In this document: positions 1 through 9,335 of the stretch, piece by piece | Layout of the letters: each line of letters starts with the position of its first letter | Position numbering within the stretch: the stretch's first letter is position 1 | From: an uncultured Methanobrevibacter sp. | Lineage (GTDB): Archaea > Methanobacteriota > Methanobacteria > Methanobacteriales > Methanobacteriaceae | Assembly (NCBI GenBank): GCA_947628455.1 | Contig: CANQZY010000001.1 | Coordinates: forward strand, 84,613 to 148,612 | Direction: 5' to 3' | Length of the DNA stretch: 64,000 bases | The notes under the pieces: model-generated | Database searches by the model: none | What the model saw: the letters and a program-made list of their open reading frames with translations, nothing else | Told to the model about the DNA's origin: nothing | Translations under genes and position numbers: made by a program

Positions 1-1
1 C

Positions 2-220
2 TATGATCAGGAAAACTTTGAAGAAATATTTGAGTATATGGGAAAAAGAAAAACACATTTAGCTCAAAAAATTGAAGAGTTGATTCAAATTGTACAAGAA
101 GAATTTAAAAAAGATAAAATTTATGAAGAAAAAATAAAAAAATTAGAAATTGAGAATGAGGAATTAAAAAATAAATCAAATAATAATTCATTTTTAAATA
201 AATTAAAAATATTTAAATGA
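2..220 (+). CDS. C-terminal fragment of a CDS truncated by the window edge (Lys/Glu-rich coiled coil)
   Basis: Frame is open from base 2 (YDQENFEEIFEYMGKRKTHLAQK...) to TGA at 218-220; the ORF-track Met at 38 is probably internal. Confidence 0.6.
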   Translation, partial: YDQENFEEIFEYMGKRKTHLAQKIEELIQIVQEEFKKDKIYEEKIKKLEIENEELKNKSNNNSFLNKLKIFK

Positions 221-259
221 AAAAATATTATAATATATAACTTATATGGAGCGATTTTG

Positions 260-349
260 ATGAATAAAATGCAAATAGCTGCGCTTTTTATTATTTTAAT
301 TATGGCTTTAAGTGGAGTAGCAGCGTTTATATTATTAGTAGTAGGATAA
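260..349 (+). CDS. 29-aa single-pass hydrophobic microprotein (MNKMQIAALFIILIMALSGVAAFILLVVG)
   Basis: ATG...TAA open frame with a continuous TM-like segment; below the ORF-track length cut-off. Confidence 0.5.
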   Translation: MNKMQIAALFIILIMALSGVAAFILLVVG

Positions 350-415
350 AAATTAGGTTCGCAGTTCATTGTGAATCCAGTGAGTACTGCTTATATTATT
401 AGTAGTAGGATAAAA
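327..415 (+). repeat. 25-bp direct repeat ttatattattagtagtaggataaaa at 327-351 and 391-415
   Basis: Two identical 25-mers 64 bp apart; first copy encodes the C-terminus and stop of the microprotein. Confidence 0.85.
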
Positions 416-453
416 TTAAAATATTTAAATGCATTTAGTTGGGGATTTAGAAT

Positions 454-870
454 ATGGTAAAATATAAAATTGGGGCTGTTGTAGCAGAATTTAATTATGA
501 TATAACACAAATGATGTTAGGGCTTGCAAAAGAAGAAGCAAAATTTCATGATTGTGAAATAACTAAGGTTGTAACTGTGCCGGGAGTTTTTGATATGGCT
601 TTAATTATTAAAAAACTTCTTGAAAAGGATGATATTGATGCAATTGTGGCAATTGGAGCTGTGATTGAAGGTGCGACAGATCATGATCAAATAGTAGCAC
701 AACATGCGTCTCGTAAAATTGCAGATTTATCTTTAGAATTTGAAAAACCTGTCACATTGGGTATAAGTGGACCAGGTATGACTAGATTAGATGCTCATCG
801 TCGTGTAGATATGGGTAAAAAAGCTGTTAATGCTGCTATTAAAATGTGTGATAGATTAAATGAAATTTAG
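454..870 (+). CDS. ribH: 6,7-dimethyl-8-ribityllumazine synthase
   Basis: VAEFNYDIT, VPGVFDMA, AIGAVIEGATDHD motifs; 138 aa. Confidence 0.93.
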   Translation: MVKYKIGAVVAEFNYDITQMMLGLAKEEAKFHDCEITKVVTVPGVFDMALIIKKLLEKDDIDAIVAIGAVIEGATDHDQIVAQHASRKIADLSLEFEKPVTLGISGPGMTRLDAHRRVDMGKKAVNAAIKMCDRLNEI

Positions 871-878
871 ATGATTAA

Positions 879-1826
879 ATGGAGATTTTAAAACCTAAAC
901 AATTAAAAGAAAAATTCAATGATCCATGGATCGCCCCTTATGAAAAAGTTCTTACAATGGTGGATAAAGATAAAGTAGAAATTGTAGAATTTCATCCATG
1001 CGTTTCAGGTTCTCATTGGCTTTTAAATCAATATAAAAATAATAGTGATCTTATTGATAGTGCATATAGAGATGGGAATAAACATGTTTATTCTTGTCAT
1101 GTGGGAAGTGCTCCAATTGATTTGAAAGCTAGTTTTAATGCGGCTGGTATTGATGAGATTAAAGTTGAAAATGAGGAAGTTAAAGTAACTCATTCTGGTC
1201 TTGCAGGTGCAGGTGTTGGTGCTGGAATGTGTAGGGGAATGGGTGCAGGTGTTAAATATATTGAGTTATTGGAAGTTGGAGGTGGTTCAAAATCTGGTAG
1301 GGCTACTATTGTAACACCAAAAATGAAAAAGATAGTTATTGGTATTGATGATACAGATACTAAAAACTCTGGCGCTACATGGACAATGGCCAATAATTTA
1401 GGTATTGAACTTGAAAAAGAAGGATTTGAATATTTAGATCATACTATTATTCAGTTATACCCTCATAATCCTTATAAAACTCAAAATTGTGTTTCTATAG
1501 CTTTGACTTTCGCTGTTGAAAGTGAAAAAAAAGAAAAATTAATTAATAAAACTATAGAAATTCTTAAAAGAGACACATTATCTGATAAAACAGCGATTGC
1601 TATTTTAGAAGGTCTTGAAATTCCTGAAAAATTAAGACAATATTCTATTGATACTAAATCTAAAATGATGGACTTGGAAACAGCAGAAAAAGTAGCTAAA
1701 GATCTAAATATTCCTTTAATAGCAATTACTGGTGATCAAGGTAAAATAGGTGCTCTTGCGGCTCTTGGACTTTATAATGATGTTGAAGAGGCTGTGAAAA
1801 TTTATAATAAAGATATAATAGAATAA
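879..1826 (+). CDS. Methanogenesis marker protein 11
   Basis: HPCVSGSHWLLNQYKN, GLAGAGVGAGMCRGM and VIGIDDTDTKNSGATW motifs. Confidence 0.85.
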   Translation: MEILKPKQLKEKFNDPWIAPYEKVLTMVDKDKVEIVEFHPCVSGSHWLLNQYKNNSDLIDSAYRDGNKHVYSCHVGSAPIDLKASFNAAGIDEIKVENEEVKVTHSGLAGAGVGAGMCRGMGAGVKYIELLEVGGGSKSGRATIVTPKMKKIVIGIDDTDTKNSGATWTMANNLGIELEKEGFEYLDHTIIQLYPHNPYKTQNCVSIALTFAVESEKKEKLINKTIEILKRDTLSDKTAIAILEGLEIPEKLRQYSIDTKSKMMDLETAEKVAKDLNIPLIAITGDQGKIGALAALGLYNDVEEAVKIYNKDIIE

Positions 1827-1845
1827 ATTCTATATCTATTTTTTT

Positions 1846-3561
1846 TTATTTTACAGAATTAATTTGTAAGAAATGGCCTTGTTGGCTATTTAAAAATTGT
1901 TGAATTGAAGTTATATTATCATCTGTAATATTAATTGTTATCTTATGATTATCATAATTAAATATATAGCTATTTTTTGAGAATGATCCGTTTGTGTAAT
2001 TTAATGTGCCTATGGTATCTTTATTAAATTTAATAGCATATGTATTATTTTCAATAAATATTCCTGTAATAGATCCAAATGATTGATTATCGATAGTTAT
2101 GTCCAATTTATAGCTTTCATGACGTGGTGATATAATATATGAATCAGATAATGTGTAGTTATCAGTTGTTGAGATATTATGAATAGCTACGTTTCCTTCA
2201 AATATTTGTGTGAGTCTACTATTTTGAATTATATCGCCATCACTTAATTGTAGTACTTGTTTTACCTCAGCTGGAAGTCTTAATATATACACTTCATCTA
2301 ATGTTGTTTGATTTATCTCATATGGTCTATTATCTATGATTAATCTGTCGCCATAATCAAGACCTAAACTATCAAGTGCATCCCTTGGTATTCTTAATAT
2401 ATTAGACTCATTGTTAAATGAACTATCTACTGAGTATGGTCCTCTTACAGAAATTGCATCACTACTATCTTCAGAAAATAATATTAAATTTCTTGATGTA
2501 GGCTCAATAGAAATCGAACCATTATCAAATGTAGCTGCTCCAATAAATGTTGAAATCATTAAAATTAAAACAATAGCTGAAATTAAAACGGGAAAATGAA
2601 TTTTGATAAATGATTTTAATAAATTACCTTTAGGAATCCTTTTAAACATTGCAATAGATTTTACAATAACCTTAATTAAATAATAAATGGTCATGACTAT
2701 TCCAATTATAACAATTATAACACCGATTTCTAATGGGAAAAATTTAACAAAGAAGATTGTAAATAATCCGAGAATAATTAATGAAAGACCCACAATTGTC
2801 ATTCGAATAAAGTAACCAATATCATCAATTAATACTATTCTTCCATAATTATTAGCTCTATTTATAATTGTTCTTACAACCTCATTAGCCATTAAATGTA
2901 AATCTTCTAATGGTGACATGTCATGTTTGATATTACCTATATCTATTTCTTGAATTGTTATTCCTTGTACATCTGCATCTAACACAATTCCAACATCTAC
3001 TCCATAATCTGGTTCAAAATTTATTTTTTTAAGTGCGCTTTTTTTAGCTGCAAATTGACCGCTTAAAGGTTGTTCAAATGAAATTTCTGGAAAAAAGAAA
3101 TTTAAAAGTGGTTTTGCAGTAAGTTCTGTTACGCGTCCTTTTTCACGGGCGAATTTTGTTTTTGTGATTTCTGTTTTACCTTCTAAGATAGGTCTTATTA
3201 TAGCATCAACTTTTTTTTCTGTTAAATTTTGAATATCTGCATCAATAAATGCTAGTATATCGGCATCTGTATATTTATAACCTGTTTTAATTGCTTCTCC
3301 TTTACCTTTATTTTTAGAATGAGTTAATAGAGTAACTTTAGTTTTTTTAACTTCTTCAGCTGTGTTATCTGTTGATCCATCATCAACTACAATAATTTCA
3401 TCAACATAATCTAATTTTTTAATAACTTCAATAACAGTTGATACATTTTCTTCTTCATTAAAAGCAGGAATGATAATAGCTATTTTTTCATGTTCATTAT
3501 TATTTTTTGTTGTATTAAATGAAGTCAATAAAAAAGTTAATAATACTATTAACCAAGACAA
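1846..3561 (-). CDS. Family 2 glycosyltransferase with C-terminal TM segments and an AbrB-like tandem extracytoplasmic region
   Basis: IAIIIPAFNEEENVSTVIE, VDDGSTDNT, FIDADIQ; TM helices; two ILR(I/L)P...L.L..GD repeats near the C-terminus. Confidence 0.85.
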   Translation of the reverse strand: MSWLIVLLTFLLTSFNTTKNNNEHEKIAIIIPAFNEEENVSTVIEVIKKLDYVDEIIVVDDGSTDNTAEEVKKTKVTLLTHSKNKGKGEAIKTGYKYTDADILAFIDADIQNLTEKKVDAIIRPILEGKTEITKTKFAREKGRVTELTAKPLLNFFFPEISFEQPLSGQFAAKKSALKKINFEPDYGVDVGIVLDADVQGITIQEIDIGNIKHDMSPLEDLHLMANEVVRTIINRANNYGRIVLIDDIGYFIRMTIVGLSLIILGLFTIFFVKFFPLEIGVIIVIIGIVMTIYYLIKVIVKSIAMFKRIPKGNLLKSFIKIHFPVLISAIVLILMISTFIGAATFDNGSISIEPTSRNLILFSEDSSDAISVRGPYSVDSSFNNESNILRIPRDALDSLGLDYGDRLIIDNRPYEINQTTLDEVYILRLPAEVKQVLQLSDGDIIQNSRLTQIFEGNVAIHNISTTDNYTLSDSYIISPRHESYKLDITIDNQSFGSITGIFIENNTYAIKFNKDTIGTLNYTNGSFSKNSYIFNYDNHKITINITDDNITSIQQFLNSQQGHFLQINSVK

Positions 3562-3795
3562 AAATTCACCTTCATAAATATAATTTATATAGGTTTAAAT
3601 TTGTTAATTAAATAGTATAAATGTTTTTACAGAATTATAAAGAAAAAAAATAAAGGTAATATAATTTATCTATTTAATAAATTATTTTAAATTAAAATCT
3701 TAAATATTTTATTTAATAATAATATTTTTACTATTAAAAAAATAAAATAAGATATAATAAAAAGAGTCTGATTTAAGAAATTATTATGATTTTAT

Positions 3796-5307
3796 ATGAA
3801 TATTAAAGTGGCTATATTAAATAAGAAAAAGTATTTATTGGTATATATTGTGCTTTTAATCTTTTTTACACTTTGGTTTTTAGTTCCAAATAAATTTGAA
3901 AATATAACACTTGCATCATTATTATTTATTTTATTATTAGTAATTGGAGTAGTTTCGATTTGTTATTTTAATATTAATAATCAAAATTTACATAAATTAT
4001 CTTTTATAATAATATTGTCCTTTGGAATAATTTCACTATTTTTATCTCCTATAAATGATATTTCAGATGAAGGAGAGCATACTATAAGATCATATATATT
4101 ATCTGAAGGTAATTTACAGCCAGATTATGTTATAATTCCCAATACAGAGTATAATGGTTATGAAGCTATTAATTCAGTTGTTGATTTAGCCAATTCAAGA
4201 GGAATTAATGTTTTTAATACAGGAATTGATGATTCAAAAATTGATTATGGAAATAACTATTTTAACTCGGCTTTTGCCCAAAATCCATTTTATGCTTATA
4301 TTGCACAAGCTATTGGAATGGAAATAGCAAAATTATTAGATTTAAATAGCATATGGCTTTTATGGCTTGCGAGATTTTGTAATATTCTACTTTATAGTTG
4401 TGTAATAGCTATATCAATTAAAAAAGTTCCCATATTCAAATTTCCATTATTAATTATCAGTATATTCCCATTAGCTATTTATCAAGCTGCATCTACAAGT
4501 GCAGATTGTTTTTTTAATGCATTTGCTATTTTAGCTATCGCATACTTTTTTATTTTATATAAATCAAATAAAATAAAATATTTAGATTTAGGTATTTTTT
4601 ATGGAAGTATTATTTTATGCGGTCTTTTAAAGCCCCCTTATTTAGCATTAGCTTTTTTAATATTTATAGTCCCAACCGCTAATTTCAAAGACCATCAACA
4701 ACATATTATTTCAAAATTAGCCATTTTAGCTGTTTTACTTACAGGTGTGAGTTGGTGTAGTTATTCAACAACACAAATTCAAAATTCATGGAGAATCGAT
4801 TATTTTTTAGCTAAACATGTTAATGGATCACAACAACTAGATTTTATGCTCTCAAATCCATCATTTGATATATGGTATTTCTTTAATACATTTTTAAATT
4901 TACCAACAATAACTTATAGATTGTTTAATTTTTCAAATGGTCCCAATTCATATTATTCTAGTTTACTTACTTACTTATATTCAATATTTTTCATACTTTT
5001 TTCTTTATTATATCCTTTAAAAGAAAAAATCAGATTTTTAAACAAACTTAAAGCTTTTATTATTTTAGTTATAATTTATGTGGGACTTTTTTTCGTTCAA
5101 TATTTAACATGGGTTCCTGTAGGATCACATATTATTGTAAGTGGCGTAATGGGAAGATATTTCATTCCTTTATTAATCTTTTTACCATTTATTTTTAATT
5201 TAAATCTCAATAAAATTAATAAAAATAAATTCCAGATATTAAGTATAACATTGGCTATTATTTTTATAGCTGCCGTTATGATGTTAACCTTAAGTTTAAA
5301 TTATTAG
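3796..5307 (+). CDS. DUF2142-type polytopic membrane protein (glycosyltransferase-C-like)
   Basis: Multiple TM segments; NDISDEGEHTIRSYILSEG and GVMGRYFIPLLIF motifs. Confidence 0.7.
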   Translation: MNIKVAILNKKKYLLVYIVLLIFFTLWFLVPNKFENITLASLLFILLLVIGVVSICYFNINNQNLHKLSFIIILSFGIISLFLSPINDISDEGEHTIRSYILSEGNLQPDYVIIPNTEYNGYEAINSVVDLANSRGINVFNTGIDDSKIDYGNNYFNSAFAQNPFYAYIAQAIGMEIAKLLDLNSIWLLWLARFCNILLYSCVIAISIKKVPIFKFPLLIISIFPLAIYQAASTSADCFFNAFAILAIAYFFILYKSNKIKYLDLGIFYGSIILCGLLKPPYLALAFLIFIVPTANFKDHQQHIISKLAILAVLLTGVSWCSYSTTQIQNSWRIDYFLAKHVNGSQQLDFMLSNPSFDIWYFFNTFLNLPTITYRLFNFSNGPNSYYSSLLTYLYSIFFILFSLLYPLKEKIRFLNKLKAFIILVIIYVGLFFVQYLTWVPVGSHIIVSGVMGRYFIPLLIFLPFIFNLNLNKINKNKFQILSITLAIIFIAAVMMLTLSLNY

Positions 5308-5346
5308 AGATATAATATCTCCTAATATAATCCTTATTATTAATTA

Positions 5347-6273
5347 TTAATCTTTTTTATTTAATCTTAAAGTTGTTAAATAATTTTCAAATTGTTGATA
5401 GTGTTGTTTGTTTAATATATGTAAAATAACACCAGTAAAAAAGATTATTATAGCAATAATAGCTATTCCCACAACCATTATTAATGTAGGGATTTTATCA
5501 ACATACCCTGTCTCTAGATAATTAAAAAACACAGGTGTGAAATAAATTAAAGCTATTATAAGTAGTATTAATGTTAAAAGTGAGAAATAAAAAAGAGGTT
5601 TGGTGTCTCTAAAAAATGCGAATAAAACCTTAATTACTTTTATCCCATCTCTATATGTATTAAGTTTTGGTTCACTTCCTTCTATTCTATCTTTGTATTT
5701 TATAGGCACTTCTTTTATTAAAAAATTATGTGTAAGTGCAAATATACTCATTTCTGTTTCGATTTCAAATTCTTTAGATGAAATAGGGAATGATTTTGCA
5801 AATTCATAACTAAATCCTCTCATTCCTGTTAAAATATCTGATAGATTACTTTTAAAAACAGTGTTTATAAACTTTCTAACAAACCTATTCCCTATATTAT
5901 GAAATGGTCTTTTATTTTCTTCAAAATAGGTACATGATAATCTATCCCCAATCACCATATCTGCTTTGCCAGATAAAATTAGTTTTTCTATTTCAGGAGC
6001 TGCTTCTGCAGGATATGTATCATCTCCATCTATCATTATGTAACAATCAGCATTAATGTCTCTAAACATTGACCTGACTACGTTTCCTTTACCTTGTCTG
6101 TATTCTCTTTTAACAATTGCTCCTGCATTTTTAGCTATTTGATATGTATTATCTTGCGAGTTATTATCATATACATAAATATCTGCATTAGGCATTAATT
6201 TTTGATAATCTTTTATAACTTTTTCAATTGTAAATTCCTCGTTAAAACAAGGTATGAGAATAACTGTTCTCAT
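5347..6273 (-). CDS. Family 2 glycosyltransferase (dolichyl-phosphate sugar synthase-like) with C-terminal TM helices
   Basis: VILIPCFNEEFTIEKVI, YDNNSQDNT, MIDGDDTYPAE, GMRGFSYEFAKSFP. Confidence 0.88.
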   Translation of the reverse strand: MRTVILIPCFNEEFTIEKVIKDYQKLMPNADIYVYDNNSQDNTYQIAKNAGAIVKREYRQGKGNVVRSMFRDINADCYIMIDGDDTYPAEAAPEIEKLILSGKADMVIGDRLSCTYFEENKRPFHNIGNRFVRKFINTVFKSNLSDILTGMRGFSYEFAKSFPISSKEFEIETEMSIFALTHNFLIKEVPIKYKDRIEGSEPKLNTYRDGIKVIKVLFAFFRDTKPLFYFSLLTLILLIIALIYFTPVFFNYLETGYVDKIPTLIMVVGIAIIAIIIFFTGVILHILNKQHYQQFENYLTTLRLNKKD

Positions 6274-6413
6274 TCTTCCCCATCTTTAAATCCAAGATCT
6301 TTTTTTTGTAATCTTGCTATATTATCTGCTAGTGCAGAATGTTTATCAGCTGTTTTTTTCTTTAAATGATAAGCCCATTTTCCTTTTTTAAATGAAGATT
6401 TTTTATTTTTCAT
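6270..6413 (-). CDS. 47-aa basic microprotein, stop/start overlap (ATGA) with downstream GT2
   Basis: MKNKKSSFKKGKWAYHLKKKTADKHSALADNIARLQKKDLGFKDGEE; TCA stop at 6270-6272 overlaps GT2 start 6271-6273. Confidence 0.6.
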   Translation of the reverse strand: MKNKKSSFKKGKWAYHLKKKTADKHSALADNIARLQKKDLGFKDGEE

Positions 6414-6540
6414 ATTCATTTCACAATAAAATTTTATCGATGAATATATATAGTTATTTCTATTATATGATAATTTTTATATAATTTTTTATAAAATTAA
6501 TACTTAATTAATAAATTAAATTTTTAGCTGGATATAAAAA

Positions 6541-6966
6541 ATGAAAGATAATTTTATATATATATTATTTAAAAAAAGAACAGATAATCCTTTTCTTCAG
6601 TTTTTTAGATATATATTTGTTGGTGGAACATCATTTATCATAGACTTTTGCATTTATCTATTATTGATCAATTTTATAAATTTAAATTATTTGATATCTG
6701 CAGCTATTGCCTTTTTTATATCTGTTCTTGTTAATTACTATCTCAGTACATCATGGGTTTTTAATCAAGACCATATTGAAAATAGATTAATAGAATTTAA
6801 TCTTTTTATATTAATTAGCTTAATAGGTCTTGTTTTTACAGAAATTTTATTATATCTCTTTGTTGATATTTTTAATATAAACTATATTTGGTCTAAATTA
6901 ATTGCTTCGATTATAGTTCTTTTCTGGAATTTTTCTGCTCGTCGTATTATGTTTTATGGTAAATAA
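6541..6966 (+). CDS. GtrA family membrane protein
   Basis: FFRYIFVGGTSFIIDFCIYLLL, VNYYLSTSWVF; four TM helices. Confidence 0.85.
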   Translation: MKDNFIYILFKKRTDNPFLQFFRYIFVGGTSFIIDFCIYLLLINFINLNYLISAAIAFFISVLVNYYLSTSWVFNQDHIENRLIEFNLFILISLIGLVFTEILLYLFVDIFNINYIWSKLIASIIVLFWNFSARRIMFYGK

Positions 6967-7061
6967 AAATTAAAAATTTCTTTTTGAGTAATTTAAAAGA
7001 AAAATCCATATATATTAGTTTAAACTAATGGTAAGTATTTATTAAATAAGGTAATGTTAAT

Positions 7062-8078
7062 ATGATTCCAAAAGTTATGGTTATATTAGGAAGTGGGTCT
7101 GATATTGAAATAGCTAAAAAGACTACAAATATGTTAGAGAAGTTAGAAATTCCTTATAGTTTAAAAATAGCTTCAGCGCATAGAACTTATGACTTAGTAA
7201 GAGAACTTGTTCAAAAAGGTACAAATGAAGGTATAAAAGTATTTATTGGAATTGCGGGTCTTGCTGCTCATTTACCTGGAGTAATAGCTGCTTATACTTC
7301 CAAACCTGTTATAGGTGTTCCTGTATCCGTTAATTTAGATGGTTTAGATTCTCTTTATTCAGAAGTTCAAATGCCTTATCCATACCCCATAGCTACAGTA
7401 GGTGTAAACAGGGGAGAAAACGCAGCTATTCTTACTGGTCAAATTATTGCTCTTAATGATTCTAAAGTTGCTGAAAATATTTTTAAATTACGAGAAGAAT
7501 ATGAGAAAAAGGTTATTGAATCTAATGAAAAGATTATTCAAAAAATAGAAAATAAATATATTAATAATGATTTTTTAAGAGTTAAAAATCTTAAAATTGA
7601 AAATGAACCTGTAAAAGAATATCCTGAATTTAATTATGATAATAAAGTTTCCATTATAGCCAGTAATTATATGGATTTAGTAGTAGCTAAAAAAACTGCC
7701 GTAGTATTAGATAGGCTTCAAATAAATCATGATTTACAAATAATTTGTCCTATTAGACAACCTAAAAAATTTCGTAATTATGTTCTTGGAATGAAAAATA
7801 CTGAAATATTTATTGGAATAAGTTCTAAATCCGCAGTCGTAACAGGAGTTTTAACAAGTCTAACAAGTAAACCTGTTATAGGAGTTCCTTGTAAAGATGA
7901 GTTTGGATATGATTCTCTTTTAAGCATGGTAAATATGCCTCCAGGATTTCCTGTAGGTACTTTAGGGATAAATAATGGAAGAAATGCTGGAATACTTGCA
8001 GGTCAAATGTTATCTAATGATGATTCCAAAGTACAAAACAATTTAGAAAAAATTAGAAATAAAAAAATCAATATATAA
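7062..8078 (+). CDS. purE: N5-carboxyaminoimidazole ribonucleotide mutase/AIR carboxylase-like, tandem PurE domains
   Basis: Domain 1 VILGSGSDIE, SAHRTYDLV, IAGLAAHLPG; domain 2 repeats the fold (SLLSMVNMPPGFPVGTLGINNGRNAGILAGQML). Confidence 0.92.
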   Translation: MIPKVMVILGSGSDIEIAKKTTNMLEKLEIPYSLKIASAHRTYDLVRELVQKGTNEGIKVFIGIAGLAAHLPGVIAAYTSKPVIGVPVSVNLDGLDSLYSEVQMPYPYPIATVGVNRGENAAILTGQIIALNDSKVAENIFKLREEYEKKVIESNEKIIQKIENKYINNDFLRVKNLKIENEPVKEYPEFNYDNKVSIIASNYMDLVVAKKTAVVLDRLQINHDLQIICPIRQPKKFRNYVLGMKNTEIFIGISSKSAVVTGVLTSLTSKPVIGVPCKDEFGYDSLLSMVNMPPGFPVGTLGINNGRNAGILAGQMLSNDDSKVQNNLEKIRNKKINI

Positions 8079-8088
8079 GTGATTATTC

Positions 8089-9330
8089 ATGGTTGTTGAA
8101 ATTAATAAAGAAGTAGATCCTAAATATGAAGCTTGTAAAATTTTAAGACAATATCCAAGAGATACAGTAATTTTAAATAATGTTAAAGGATTCGAAATAC
8201 CAATTATCTCTGGAATCTGCAATACAAGAAAAAAAATAGCTGATTCTCTAAATTGTAAAATATCTAACATTACAGAAAAAATAATTAAATGTAGTGACAA
8301 TCCCATTAAAGTTACAAATTTTACTGATTTTTCTAATTATAATACAAGTAACGCTAATTTAGATAAAATTCCTATTTTAACACATTATGAAAGAGACGGT
8401 GGACCCTATATTACCGCAGGAGTAGTATTAGCGAAGGACCCCAAAACAGGCGTGCAAAATGCATCAATTCATAGAATGATGGTTATAGACAATAAAAGAT
8501 TAGCTATTAGAATAGTTCCAAGAAATCTCTATACTTATTTCCAAAACGCTCAAGAATTAGGTGAAGATTTAAAAATTGCAATAGCTATTGGGATGGATCC
8601 TGCCATTCTTTTATCAAGCACATGTTCTATTCCTATAGATTTTAATGAAATGGATGTAGCTAATGCATTTAAAAATTCTAATTTAACTTTAATAAAAACC
8701 AATGATGGTATTGAAGTGCCTCAAGGAGATATTATATTTGAAGGTAAAATATCTATAAGTGAAACATTTGCTGAAGGACCTTTTGTTGATTTAACAGATA
8801 CATATGATATTATTCGAAATCAACCTATCATACATTTATCTAAAATGCATATTAAAAAAAATAACCCGCAATATCATGCCATAATTCCTGCAGGATTTGA
8901 ACATAAACTTCTACAGGGGCTTCCTCAAGAGCCTAGAATATTTAAAGCTGTCAAAAATAGTGTTCCTACTGTGAAAAATGTTGTATTAACTGAAGGTGGT
9001 TGTTGTTGGTTACACGCAGTTATATCTATTAAAAAACAAACTGAAGGTGATGGTAAAAATGCCATTATGGCCTCTCTTTCAGCTCATCCTTCCCTTAAAC
9101 ATGCAATTGTAGTGGATGATGATATAAATATTTTTGATATTGAAGATGTTGAATATTCAATAGCCACACGTGTAAAAGCAGACCAAGATATTATGATTGT
9201 ACCTAATGTTAGAGGATCTTCTCTTGATCCCGTAGCAAAAAGTGATGGTACAACCACAAAAGTAGGTATAGATGCAACCAAATCATTTAAAAATGTGGAG
9301 AAATTTGAAAGAGTTAGCTTCAAAGAATAA
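8089..9330 (+). CDS. UbiD family decarboxylase; candidate archaeal anhydromevalonate phosphate decarboxylase
   Basis: [69 protein letters not shown]. Confidence 0.85.
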   Translation: MVVEINKEVDPKYEACKILRQYPRDTVILNNVKGFEIPIISGICNTRKKIADSLNCKISNITEKIIKCSDNPIKVTNFTDFSNYNTSNANLDKIPILTHYERDGGPYITAGVVLAKDPKTGVQNASIHRMMVIDNKRLAIRIVPRNLYTYFQNAQELGEDLKIAIAIGMDPAILLSSTCSIPIDFNEMDVANAFKNSNLTLIKTNDGIEVPQGDIIFEGKISISETFAEGPFVDLTDTYDIIRNQPIIHLSKMHIKKNNPQYHAIIPAGFEHKLLQGLPQEPRIFKAVKNSVPTVKNVVLTEGGCCWLHAVISIKKQTEGDGKNAIMASLSAHPSLKHAIVVDDDINIFDIEDVEYSIATRVKADQDIMIVPNVRGSSLDPVAKSDGTTTKVGIDATKSFKNVEKFERVSFKE

Positions 9331-9335
9331 TAGAT

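Noticed and set aside
121-369. 82-aa minus-strand ORF
   Set aside because: Overlaps two plus-strand frames, Phe/Ile/Asn-rich composition typical of AT-rich antisense noise.
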